The notes beneath the pieces are model-generated. The model saw only the letters and a list, made by a program, of their open reading frames with translations, did no database searches and was not told where the DNA came from. A stretch of 64,000 nucleotides of DNA from Bombus terrestris (lineage: Eukaryota > Arthropoda > Insecta > Hymenoptera > Apidae): NCBI RefSeq assembly GCF_910591885.1, contig NC_063285.1:2046001-2110000 (forward strand), in the 5' to 3' direction. Shown here piece by piece: positions 9,420-19,640 of the stretch. Position numbers and translations under genes: made by a program. The number at the start of each line of letters is the position of its first letter. Positions within the stretch are counted from its first letter, which is position 1.

Positions 9420-10165
9420 ATTAGAAATTAAAGAATTCAAATTTGATTATTTTAATTTTATTTATTTATTAATATCTTTTTTAGTTAAAATTCCAATATA
9501 TATATTTCATGGGTAATTAATTAAAGCTCATGTAGAAGCTTCATTTTTTAGATCAATAATTTTGGCTTCAGTTATATTAAAATTAGAGAGATATGGAATA
9601 TTACGTTTAATTTTAATTTTTAAAAATAAATTTATTAATTTATCTTATTATTTAATAATAATTAATTTATTTGGAATATTAATTTTAAGAATGTGTTTGT
9701 TTCAATTTGATATAAAATTGATTATTGCTATATCTTCAGTAATTCATATAGGAATTATATCTATAGGAATATTAAGGGGTTTAAAGGTTGGTTTATTAGG
9801 TGGTTTATTAATAATGATTTCTCATGGGTTAGTTTCTTCTGGTTTATTTTATTTAGTTAACATAATTTATAGACAAACTAATAGACGAAATATTTTTATC
9901 AATAAAGAATTAATTAATTTAATACCTTCAATATCAATAATGTGATTTATAATATGTATTTATAATTCAGGTGCTCCAATTTCTTTAAATATAGTAAGTG
10001 AAATTTTTTTATTAATAAGATTAATTAGATGATGCAAATATTTATTTATATTTTTATTTTTTTATTGTTTATTTAGATTTATATATTCAATTTATTTATT
10101 TAGTTTTATTCAGTTTGGAAAAATTTCTGATCTAAATATAAATTTAATAAATAGAATAGGTGTGC
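9420..10165 (+). pseudogene. nad4: Nuclear mitochondrial insertion: nad4 segment
   Basis: An AT-rich segment encoding NADH dehydrogenase subunit 4: KIPIYIFHG, then LIKAHVEASF and ILASVILKLERYG. ISHGLVSSGLFYLVN and IYNSGAPISLN follow. The TGA at 9943-9945 sits where ND4 has tryptophan, and AGA occurs at serine positions, as in the invertebrate mitochondrial code. It is therefore a NUMT, not a nuclear gene. The tryptophan in the FHGW motif reads TAA, so it has decayed since transfer. It ends at about 10165 against a repeat that also occurs at 4606-4810. Confidence 0.9.
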
Positions 10166-10167
10166 AG

Positions 10168-10346
10168 TGTGAGTTGAGAAGCGAGAGCGAGCGAGCGTAG
10201 AAGCCGGAGAGTGTGAATCAGGAAGTCGAAAGCCGCGTATGAAAATAAGACGTACGACAGCATTGTAATCATTTCGTTGCTTCGAATATTATTTATTAAA
10301 TCAAAACATCATTACTTGTCCTTTCCTCTAAGACCCATTTAGATAC
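10168..10346 (+). repeat. Inverted copy of the LTR-like repeat at 4606-4805
   Basis: About 180 bases, from AGGTGTGCAGTGTGAG to CCTCTAAGACCCATT, match the reverse complement of 4606-4805 at roughly 95 percent by eye. It joins the NUMT directly on its left. Confidence 0.85.
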
Positions 10347-10700
10347 CACATATATATTAATATATAATTAATTATATATACATATATAAAAATTTAAAAC
10401 ATTTATTAATAGAATATAGATTTATTAATTTATATTTAATTTATTATATAAATGTTGATAATAAAATTTTTAAAATAACTATAAATTCTAAAAAATATTA
10501 TTGTTTATGTTATACTTTATTTAAAAAATATTTATTTATTTATTTATTTTGATTTATTTGAAAGAAATATGGTTTTATATAAAAATTTAAAAAATTTATC
10601 GATAGGGCATGAGCCTATTAGCTTAAACTTAGCTTATTATATAAATGTTGATTTAAATATTTTTAAAATAACTATAAATTTTATTTATTTATCGGTGTGG
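10347..10700. other. Very AT-rich stretch, possibly further mitochondrial DNA
   Basis: Base composition resembles the NUMT. The phrase GGCTTAAACTTAGCTTATTA at 11548 is nearly repeated at 10617-10640, so the same source segment seems to be present twice. I could not assign it to a mitochondrial gene. Confidence 0.3.
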
Positions 10701-11089
10701 ACTGAGGACATATATATACATGCGTTTTCTGTAAGTGCCCGGCATGGACTAAGGACGCATGTATGGGTTTTTCAATTTTTCCGAACACCTACGCAGAAGT
10801 AATACTATTACGTTTGTGTGAAATAAATATAAATGCATTCCTTACGGCAGTAAACAAATGCCAATAGTGCCTCGTTATTGTTGAAGTGGTCACCACTTGT
10901 AAGAAAACTCTACATCTGGTTTTTTTAGTTTTCTCAAGCACTGAATTTTTCACACACAACTAAATTATTAACTTGTGTTATATTTACTAAATTTAGTTTT
11001 CTAGTTTATTGTTTTCTAGTTTATTACCCAAATTCTAGTTAACTGTAAATTTCAATGTTTATAATAAACAATTAAAAATAACTAAAAAA
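10701..11089. other. No gene seen; possible LTR scrap
   Basis: The part to about 10925 has a tandemly echoed phrase (GGACTGAGGACATATATA / GGACTAAGGACGCATG), an AATAAAT signal and a TCACCACTTG segment, suggestive of an LTR end. The remainder is plain AT-rich sequence. Confidence 0.25.
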
Positions 11090-11159
11090 TAATGCTCTTG
11101 AATCATTTAATCTCGTGCAAAAGGATTACTATAACTTATTACGATTTGCGCTTTGAATA

Positions 11160-11281
11160 GTCAATCAACAGAGTTCACTCTAACGAAAAAGTATTCCGTC
11201 CACAGCGATCGTCAGTGCTAGACGCGCGCCGTCCGTACGGACGGCATAGGCCGCGAGTATTTAGCACTCAAAGGGTTGATA
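11160..11281 (-). mobile_element. piggyBac-like terminal fragment with an 18-bp perfect palindrome
   Basis: Read on the minus strand the end is AACCCTTTGAGTGCTAAATA, typical of piggyBac termini that begin TTAACCCTTTG. Next to it is GCCGTCCGTACGGACGGC (11228-11245), which equals its own reverse complement. The TTAA is degraded (TCAA) and no partner end was found. Confidence 0.5.
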
Positions 11282-11329
11282 CAGATAAGGAAGAGAAGGA
11301 TTGTTCTTAGATGAGAGAAGGAGAGCTTT

Positions 11330-11550
11330 AGGAGCTCTAGGCCCTTGAGAGCTATAGGAGCTGTCAGACTTCTGGATACTGCGAGAGCCGTAGGAGACTC
11401 TAGCCCGTGTAGGCACCTTGAGAGTTGTAGGAAACTCTGAGAGATATAGGAACGGCGATAGTTATAGGGACTGTAGGAACTCTAGGCACCGCGAAAGATG
11501 ATGGAATTCTTAGAGATGTAGGAACGGTGAGAGCTATAGGGACTGTAGGC
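11330..11550 (-). repeat. Degenerate copy of the 72-bp minisatellite
   Basis: Phrases such as TATAGGGACTGTAGGAACTC and CACCGCGAAAGATGATGGAA are the reverse complement of the 5228-5640 unit. The left half is strongly diverged. Confidence 0.75.
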
Positions 11551-12474
11551 TTAAACTTAGCTTATTACATAAATGTTGATTTAAATATTCTTTAATAATT
11601 TTAAATTTTTAAAAATTTTTATAGTTTATTAAAAAATATATTAATTATTTTTTGATTTAATAATAAAATTTAAAAAATTATTAAAAGTATATAAATTTAT
11701 TAATATGAATATTTATTAAAAATAAAAAATTTTAGAAATATGTTATTATCGTTTATAATTTATTTAAAGAATTAGATTAATATTAGTTCAATTTCAAATA
11801 AAAAATTTTTAAATTTATTATAGAGTATAAATATATTGATTTAAATTTAATTTATTATGTTTATTTATATAAATATTATTATTATTATTATTATTTAAGT
11901 TAAAAATATTAAATATATATATATATTATATATTATATTATATTGTATTATATAATAATAATATAATATGATATAATATAATATTTTATAAAAATATTTA
12001 ATATTTTTTTTTTTAATATAATATTTTTGTAAGAAATGTAATATTTTTGTGAAAAAATGCATTATTTTTTGGAAAAAATGAATTATCGTATATATAAGTA
12101 TATATTAACATATAATTATTAATTATAAATATAAATAAATTATAATTTTAATATAAATATTTATATTATATAAAAATTTATATATAAATATATATAGTTT
12201 GAAATTTAAACAAAATAAAGAGAGAGAGAGAGAGAGAGAGAGTTGAATCCGTGGTAAGGAGAATTGCTAATTAATTATCTAGTTGTCTTAATTATAATAC
12301 GTTGTTGTTATTAGTTCACGTTGAACAACCATCGTTTCCTATTTAATCAGCATCTGTTTAATCCATTTATAATAAATAAACTAATCATAATAGTACACGA
12401 CACTACAATACATTACTATTGTAACAAATATAAATGTAAAGAAGCATGTTGAATATATAGCATATAGGATAGTA
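11551..12474. repeat. AT-rich low-complexity block with (AG)n
   Basis: No gene. Long TA/ATT runs (11870-11990) are followed by an (AG)n microsatellite at about 12219-12242. The first part repeats sequence from 10617-10690. Confidence 0.5.
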
Positions 12475-12725
12475 TAGTAATAGATAGATAGTAATAGGAT
12501 AACCACGGCTGACAAAACATCCTGCATACCACAGTCATCGAAACAATAACCAGACAGTAACAGGACAGCTACGTCTGTTAGGCACCCGACGATAACTCCT
12601 TCAGAGGAATCAAACCTTAGTATATAAACCTTCCCAAATTCAGCACTTAATACGCTTTTATTATAACACTCTGAACCGTTACTCTGTTGGATTCATATAA
12701 TAAATTTTACTATCATATCTAAAGT
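12475..12725 (+). repeat. Diverged LTR remnant related to 54370-54678
   Basis: Shared blocks with the solo LTR at 54370-54678, in order: CATCGAAACAATAAC, the CAGTAA…AGGA stretch, the TATATAAACC TATA-like region and ATAACACTCTGAACCGTTAC. Diverged and without clean ends. Confidence 0.6.
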
Positions 12726-13217
12726 CCGAAATTTTTACCTTACTTGCGAAAAGTTCGAACTACGACGTGAGGAGACAACCGGTGATCTATTAATTTCGCG
12801 ATTTTCTGTGTCTTCTATGTGACACCCGCAACGCTGAAGTTCTCGGGACTGTACACTCCAAACAACTCTGCAAACGTTCTTCTATCCAATCAGTACGAAA
12901 AACAATCCACATATAATACAAGTAATAAACTTTAAAATGGCACATGTTTCATCTTTTATTGTTTAATTGTTTAGTATTGACGATTCTTTTTTAGATTGAT
13001 CTTAGAGCCAATTGGTCCTAGAGAAACGTTTTCTTTTTTAAATCATGTGGAATAATTCCAGAACAAAGATATTTTATTTCGATTCTTCGGTAATTACTTA
13101 ATAAGAATGGCATTTTTTGCATTTTTTGAATTTCGAAAACCAATTTTGCGCTATGACGGTAAGTATAACATGCACTAAAGAACTAAGCTGAGTCACAGCT
13201 CAAGTGAATCCATATTT
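12726..13217. other. No gene recognised
   Basis: Mixed-composition sequence without an open frame; its first part may be the internal flank of the neighbouring LTR remnant. Confidence 0.4.
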
Positions 13218-14054
13218 TCAGCTTTTGTGTAAATAATTATTTATTATCATAAACAGTAACGCTTCAAAAATAATCAATGAAAATGATAAAACGGTAAAGT
13301 TTCTGCCGATTAAACAATGTTGCCAATACAGAATCGCTTCTTTAATAACAAGACATTCGAGATGGAACGCTTTCTTCTTCGATTCTGTCAGTTTCAATTT
13401 TCTTGAGAAGTAAGCAATAGGCTGTAATATTCCGTTGTCTCGGGGTTGCTTCAAAACAGCTCCTAAACCGATCCCCACTTGTATCTGTATAAATGAATAT
13501 TTCTTGATTTTGATCATATATTGATAGAATCGAACTTAGAGATATTTCTTAAGCTTTTGGAATGACTTCCCACATTTCTCAGTCCAGCTAAATTCCACAT
13601 TTTTCCTCAGTAAGTAATGAAGTGATCCCAAGAGTTTGTAAGCATCTTCTACGTACCTATAATAAAAATTAATTTTTCCTATCAATTGTCTTACATTTCT
13701 TTTGTTCTTTGAACGTTCAAATACGCGTATTGCTCTGAGGTTATCTTTTCCTGGTCGCACACCGCCATTTTCGATGATGTGACGAACATATTTCACTGAA
13801 TTTTTTGCAAAATTACATTTGGCCAGTTTCAAGTGAAAGCCTTATTTCTTAATAGCCCTCATCAACAGCTCTATATGCCCGATATACTGGTCGAATGTTT
13901 CAGAAAAAACCAAGATGCCATCAATGTAATTTATGCAAAAAACTTACAATCTGTTCATTCTAAGAATATTTACAATAGATCTGGAATCGAACACCTATAT
14001 GGTCTTTTTTATATATGGAGTTTCACAGTTCTCACGTCAAATTTGTGTTTGACG
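13218..14054 (-). pseudogene. Ty3/gypsy pol remnant: RT end and RNase H
   Basis: On the minus strand, RT thumb text (KLAKCNFAKNSVKYVRHII, VRQLIGKINFYYRYV) is followed by RNase H text (GAVLKQPRDNGILQPIAYFS, LECLVIKEAILYWQH) of a gypsy pol. Frame breaks occur at about 13530 and 13835. Its upstream part continues at 16976 on the far side of an inserted LTR element, so the two blocks are one old gypsy copy split by 2.9 kb. Confidence 0.82.
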
Positions 14055-14415
14055 TGTAGAGGTTTAACAGGTTAAGGATAGTGCGAAATGATAAAAGCAG
14101 TTATTGCTGTCACAGCTTGTTATATGAATTTCTGATCCTTAAATAATCCTACGTACACAATATACAAGTATTGCGGAGATACCCGTTAATGCTGATGATT
14201 TCTGTGTATATTCGCTCGATGCTGTACTATATTCTGTTTATTTATACTGGTCGGAGGAGAGTCGAAACATTTGAATTTGTTCTGACCCGACGGTTGCCTG
14301 TAGCGGCGACATTGTTCTGCCCGGAGTTTACGTTGCTTGTATTCTAACGGTCTTGATGCTCCGGGACAGAACAATAACATGATTTGATTTGTCCTCTAAA
14401 TCATGTGCCGCTACA
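14055..14415 (-). repeat. 3' LTR of the CsRn1-like element (361 bp)
   Basis: TGTAGAGGTTTAACAGG to GTGCCGCTACA. On the minus strand it is preceded by a purine tract (GGTAGGGGGGTAA; plus strand 14416-14428), the expected plus-strand primer. Confidence 0.88.
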
Positions 14416-14805
14416 TTACCCCCCTACCAGTGCTAGCGTTTTTATTAAGTTAGGCCGAGTATCTCCTCGTCGTCGTTATTTTAAAAGTTGCGGATATATC
14501 CTGTGTCTGATAATTTGCGGGTTTTTTTGTTATCCAAACTCTGCCTGATACTAGTCGGGAAAACGCACTCTTTGTCCGGATCTCGTAACATACCTGTCCC
14601 TGGTGTTTTCTTCCCTGGTTTGATCGTTGCTGTTTGTGCCGTTTCCATCGCGGCTGTTCGTTTGATCTACGGAGATCAATATGTTACGAGATTCGACGCC
14701 TCTATCTTCTAAATCATCCGGAACAATGAACGCGAGTTTTAGACGGTCGATGGAAACTGCTCGTCGCGATTGTTTATTTTTATAACGTAGTTTTTTTGTC
14801 CCTTT

Positions 14806-15681
14806 TTATAACTTTGAAGAGTCCATCGAATTGAGGCTGTAAAGGGCCACCCGTCGCGTCGTGGCGTAAGAAAACGTAAGGCGAGGAATCCAATTCTTTG
14901 AAAATGAAAATTTTCCTTTCGCCATGACGCGTGCCCGGTTGCGGCCTGACCTTTTCCATTCGTTTTTTAAGCCGGTTCGCGTATTCCGCTGTGGCCTGCT
15001 GTCTTGTTGGTAAAAAAAATTCCGCCGGCAGTCGTATGCTCCTTCCATCTTGACTTCTTTGAGGCGATCGGGGGCCAGGCGACGGGGTTTACTGTAGACT
15101 GGTGAGCCAGGTGTGGTTTCGATGTGGTGTACTACCCCGTGACGTATCTTCTCACGCCCGAAAATAGATGGACGAGTTAGGTCGGGAAACTCCATCAAAA
15201 GTCGATGATACACTGATTCACCGACTATATTTCTTACGGACGCTCCATCCGTCGTGCCGGTGTATCCTCTTGCTGTCAATTGAGTCCTCGTGTCGATGAG
15301 AGCTTGTTTCGCGGGTCCACGAGCAACCCATAGTGGCTCAAAAAGTCCACACCGATGATGGGTGATTGGACGTTGGCTATCACAAATCGCCATGTGAATG
15401 CACTTCTGAGGGACAGGTTGAGGGTGACGGCGATGGTGCCGTACGTCGGGATCCGCGTCCCATTGGCCGCGAACAGTTCGTATTCGCATCTGTTCGTTGG
15501 TTGGTGGGTGTATTTTGCTGCGGGGATACACGCTTATGTCGGCCCCAGTATCCACGAGAAAGGACGTCAGCGTCGCCTTGTCGGTGACAAAAATGCGGCG
15601 GGAGCCCATGCCGTCGTCGTCTGCCGCTTTTACGGACGGCGGGCCCCGTTTCCCTGCATCCATTTGCACGGAGACTGGCAC
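14806..15681 (-). pseudogene. CsRn1-like protease with truncated RT and integrase end
   Basis: Minus frame of 291 codons. Near its start it has FLVDTGADISVYP, the aspartic protease active site with D-T-G-A. Later HHIETTPGSPVYSKPRRLAP is the segment that precedes the RT palm. RT then stops abruptly, and the frame ends in text resembling the integrase C-terminal tail (a FDGLFKV-like segment lies in an adjacent frame near 14820). The polymerase, RNase H and integrase core are deleted, so the copy could not replicate by itself. Confidence 0.72.
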
Positions 15682-16459
15682 TTGTACGCCCGGTCTCCGA
15701 ACGTTCGATGGTAGTAGCAGAAGTCGAGGTTTCCCGATCTCTCTCTCGGTCTTTCTCTTGATCTCGGCCGGTTACGCCTTCCCGCTTCGGGTCGCAGCCT
15801 AGGACGAAGCTCGCGCTTCGACGTGCGCATTTCCGCTCGCAGTTGAGATATTTGTTCGCTCAGGGCGTTGACGACGGAAAGTCAGGGTTCGCTTGTTGTC
15901 TCGGGTTGTGCCGGCTGCTCGACAACGATCGCCAAACGAGGTGCGTGCCGGTCGCCCTCTGAGATCCTCGTGTACCTCGTCAGCTATCCGCAACATCCTA
16001 GCTACGTCGTCGCCGTCGACTCCAGCCAGAAAGCACCTGATCCGCGTTGGTAGGCGATTCTTCCACAGAGTGAGGATAAACTTGGCTGACGCAAGAGGAC
16101 CGGCAAGTCTTTTGAAATCATGATAAAATTTCGAAGGTTTCCTGTCGCCGATCTCTTCCTTTTCCATCAACCTTCTGAATTTCTCGTCATTCGATTCCTC
16201 AAGGGCGCGCGTTAGTTCGGCCTTGAGGCTTGTCGGCCTACCGCCCGACGGCTGGTAGGGACAAATACACATCCCCGATTTGCTCTAGGTATTGCGGCTC
16301 GTGGCAGCCGACGAGGGCTCTACACTTCGCCCGATCGTCTGTTATATCCACTGCCTTCATTTGCTCTTCCAGTATGCTGAACCAGAGTCTCATGTTCTTA
16401 GGCATTATCGGAGGCACGCGGACCAGCGAATGGGCTGCAATGGCGGGATTGCTCGTCAT
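15640..16459 (-). pseudogene. CsRn1-like gag with CHCC finger
   Basis: Gag starts at the ATG near 16459 (MTSNPAIAAHSLVRVPPIMP). It continues LWFSILEEQMKA and RALVGCHEPQYLEQIGDV, has a frameshift near 16250, then LKAELTRALEESNDEKF and FYHDFKRLAGPLAS. A second frame change leads to FCYYHRTFGDRAYKCQSPC, i.e. C-x2-H-x9-C-x3-C. That CHCC arrangement replaces the usual CCHC knuckle and is known from CsRn1-type elements. The frameshifts make it a pseudogene. Confidence 0.75.
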
Positions 16460-16509
16460 GCTTAGGCACACACACAAAAAAAAGTGATTGGTCTATCAGC
16501 GGCACTATC

Positions 16510-16594
16510 ACAGTCACCTCTTTCACTTATATCACGTCGATCACGCCTATCACGACGATCACGCCTGTCACGACGATCACGTCAGGGTCACCAA
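16510..16594 (-). other. Primer binding site (tRNA-Trp) and PBS-like tandem array
   Basis: Next to the right LTR the minus strand reads TTGGTGACCCTGACGTGATC (plus 16575-16594). It is complementary, apart from one base, to the 3' end of animal tRNA-Trp as I know it. Further in, ATCACG(A/T)CGATCACGCCT-like units of about 18 bases are repeated three to four times, echoing the GTGATC part of the primer site. Confidence 0.65.
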
Positions 16595-16975
16595 TGTAGA
16601 GGTTTAACACGTTAAGGATAGTGCGAAATGATAAAAGCAGTTATTGCTGTCACAGCTTGTTATATGTATTTCTGCTCCTTAAATAGCTCTACGTACACAA
16701 TATACAAGTATTGCGGAGATACCCGTTAGTGCTGATGATTTCTGTGTACATTCGCTCGATGCTGTACTATATTCTGCTCGCCCGCGAACGTGTATGTTTA
16801 TTTATACTGGTCGGAAGAGAGTCGAAAAATTTGAATTTGTCTTGACCCGACGGTTGCCTGTAGCGGCGACATTGTTCTGCCCGGAGTTTACGTTACTTGT
16901 ATTCTAACGGTCTTGATGCTCCGGCACAGAACAATAACATGATTTGATTTGTCCTCTAAATCATGTGCCGCTACA
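16595..16975 (-). repeat. 5' LTR of the CsRn1-like element (381 bp)
   Basis: TGTAGAGGTTTAACACG to GTGCCGCTACA. It matches the other LTR except for about 20 extra bases around 16778-16798 and scattered substitutions. Confidence 0.88.
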
Positions 16976-18676
16976 ACGAATACCTCTCTGTATTTCTCTA
17001 TAAGACAAAGCACTTCTTTTTTCTCTGGTCTGTTTAAATGTTCAAGGTTGTCAACAAATTTATCATTCTCCATGTACTCAATGAAGTTTATCTCTCTTCT
17101 CATCTGATCATTCTTTCTTTCTTTATTTTTCCCGGATATTATTTCTTCTTCTTTGTGATCTATCTTTCTATAACAATTTTTTTTAACTTTTTGAGCAATT
17201 CTCAAATCCTTATCTTGTATTAATTTGAACTTTTTATGGCGTCCAACCCTAGGACAAGGTGGTATGTGAACTTATCGTTGCGTACCACAAAAACATCCAT
17301 TATTTCTTCTATTTTATTTATCTTCATTCGCGGTTTCGCCCGGACACTCGTGAGTCATTGCCACTGAGTTTTGAAAATACTCTTATGTTCGGTTAGATCT
17401 GCTTTTATTTGATCAACAATCTTTTGGTTAATAGAACTTGCATTGGCTCCAGTGTCATAAACACCTTTAACATCTTTCTGATCATTGATTCTAACTCGGT
17501 GTTTTATCAATGGTTTATATACTTCTCCGGGGTTTTTAGTTTTTTCATTCTCATCCAATCTTATTGACTTCTTGTTTTCGGATGCGAATATCTCAAGTGA
17601 ATTTACCTGTTTGAAATTCTTCTGAACATTCTTGTTTATGTTCCTGCATAATTCTACCGGATGGAATCGGCCAGGAAAATTCAGTGATTCACAAAAGCTA
17701 GTTTCGCGAATGATAGATTTTAATTTCTATCAAGACATACCTTCATCTTCTGCATTTCTTTTCCTTTCATCTGAACTTCGTTATTGAATTTTTTTGTGAT
17801 AATTATCTTCATACTGTCCCAAAATTTTTATCAAATCATCTGTTGAGTATCGTTTCTTTATCGATTCTATCCTTAATGTGAATAGATAATCTCATAACAA
17901 TCAAACCAATTCTTGTGTTTTCAATAGTCTTCCTCTCTTTTTCAAATATTAAGCGTTCTTTTTTTTAGCGTAATCAACGAACGAACCTGAAATATATTTG
18001 AAATTATACACGTATCGTGATGAAGACCAAACTTTATTGCTGAAAACTTTGAAAAATGAAGTCCTCCAATCTTCCCAATTATATTCTTTGTTCTTCAACA
18101 GATTTGTTTGATACCACTCCAGTGCTATTTTCTCCAAATACATCTTCAAGCACTTGATTTTCTACTCATAATTTGGATCTTGAATTTTTCCCACTCTGTT
18201 TCATAGTTTAACATCCAATCTGTGGCTTTTTGAGTCCCATGAAATTGCTTTAAAGCGAAGTACGTTTCTTCTCTTTTATAATTATCTAGTTTTTGAAGAA
18301 TTTCCAAAAGTCTTTCCATGTCAAAACTAGATTTACTTTCAGTCTTTATTTTCCTTTTTTGAGATGATTTCTGATTCTTCTAAGTAGGTATTTTGAAATA
18401 TAAAGTTTAAGTTCGTATCAATGTATGACGTCGCAGTCTCATCATCCATCGTGAGTGTGATATATTTCTATATTGGCCTACCTTGGTTACACTTTTTGAG
18501 GCGTTCTTAACAATTGATGAATTGAATAATCTAGGATGATAACTTCTTGATTGATATTCCAGCGGAAAAAACATAATTCACTTCATCTTTTGGTTTTCTT
18601 ATAGATTCTACACATTCTATTCTTTCACCTTTTGTGTTTTCGTTTATGGTGATACGGAGAATAATCTTCGACGGCA
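16976..18676 (-). pseudogene. Old Ty3/gypsy gag and protease, decayed
   Basis: The minus strand begins at an ATG near 18676 (MPSKIILRITINEN). Gag text in shifting frames follows: LKQFHGTQKATDWMLNYE, then KMYLEKIALEWYQTNLLKNK and WEDWRTSFFKVFSNK. A protease site VKGVYDTGANASSINQKIV (near 17440) comes next, and then a pol start ending LIEKYREVFV where the CsRn1-like element is inserted. Zinc knuckles are not clear. Together with 13218-14054 this is one older, minus-strand gypsy copy. Confidence 0.75.
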
Positions 18677-18714
18677 TGGCGTAGTGAAAATCGATTTGTA
18701 ATAACGTTAATCCT

Positions 18715-19393
18715 TATCTGCTTTTTTCGTTAGTTTTTCTTCTAACATCATTGCATAAACCTTATACGCAGTGTTCAATAGTAATAGTCCTCTGTAGTTA
18801 TATACTTCATGTTTACTACCATTTTTATTTATGGCTGTTATTTCTCCCTTTCTCCAATCTCTTGAGAGGTCTTCTTCATTCCAGATTGTTCTTACTATTT
18901 CTTTTAGTTTCCTTCTGGCTTCTCCTGCACCATATATTCATGCTTCATTTTTATCTTGTCTCTGCTTACTGCTTTCCTCTTGTTTATTCTTCCTATTTAA
19001 TCCTCTATTTCCCTTTCTTCTAATTCTCCTGCATATCCCTTGTTTATCTTATAATAGGTCATTGAAATGTTATTTCCACTCTTCCATCTTTATATGAGCA
19101 CTTGTCTTGCTTTTCTTCTTTCTCTTCTTATTAACATATGCCCATATTTCTGCCTTTGTTTTTCTTTGTTCTTCTTTTCTTTGCATAATATTTTATACTC
19201 TTCTTTTTCTGCTCTTTATACTTTTATACTCTTCTTATGTCATACTTGTTTTACTTTTTTAGCATTCCCAAGACATGTTGTCAGTGCCTTTTCGTTTCCC
19301 AGTATTCTGCATCCTACCACTTTAGTCCTCTTGTTCTTCTTCCTTTTCGCTCGCATTGCTTCTATTAATTCTATTATGCAATTCAATGAGTGA
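18715..19393 (-). pseudogene. LINE reverse transcriptase fragment
   Basis: Minus-strand text in two frames: a lysine/glutamate-rich upstream part, GYAGELEEREIED, RINKRKAVSRD, EIGERRN and then YNYRGLLLLNTAYKVYAMM with LEEKLTKK. NYRGIxLLNTAYKxxAxxL is a conserved RT motif (fingers region) of non-LTR retrotransposons. Numerous stops are present. It ends abruptly at the old gypsy boundary near 18715. Confidence 0.75.
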
Positions 19394-19640
19394 CCGATGA
19401 TAGCGATGGAACATACGAATCACACATTCGTCTTTTTAATAATTCCCATAGATTTTCTGTGGATCTGGGGTCGAAGTTTTTTGCACAACAATCTAAAACT
19501 AGAAATGTTACAGTTTTTAGCCAATTTTTTATGCTTTTGCGTATATGCTTTAGTTTCCCATCTGGTTTGTTTGAGGATATTTTTAATGAGTATTACTCTA
19601 AACGTTAGATATATACTGCACGTTTCAAATTTGCTGCTTC
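19394..19640 (-). pseudogene. Tc1/mariner transposase C-terminal remnant
   Basis: The minus frame reads NWLKTVTFLVLDCCAKNFDP and then RSTENLWELLKRRM. This matches the NWL…VLxWPxxSPDLNPIENLWxxLKR end of Tc1-like transposases, with the motif partly eroded. No inverted repeat was found. Confidence 0.6.

Larger units (their letters stand above)
14055..16975 (-). mobile_element. CsRn1-like LTR retrotransposon with internal deletion
   Basis: LTRs lie at 14055-14415 and 16595-16975, both TGTAG…CTACA. On the minus strand the order is right LTR, primer site, gag, protease, a short integrase end, polypurine tract, left LTR. Most of RT, RNase H and integrase is missing. The gag finger is of the CHCC kind and the primer site fits tRNA-Trp. 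Both are known hallmarks of the CsRn1 group of Ty3/gypsy elements. The element sits inside an older gypsy pol; only CGT is clearly shared by the two flanks, so the target duplication is short or decayed. The LTRs differ from each other (a 20-base indel and scattered changes), so the insertion is not recent. Confidence 0.8.

Noticed and set aside
9562..9945. Free-standing nuclear membrane protein gene
   Set aside because: It is mitochondrial nad4 with mitochondrial codon use and a nuclear-code stop at a tryptophan.
18751..19393. Hydrophobic plus-strand frames suggesting membrane proteins
   Set aside because: They are the antisense of a lysine/glutamate-rich LINE RT remnant on the minus strand.
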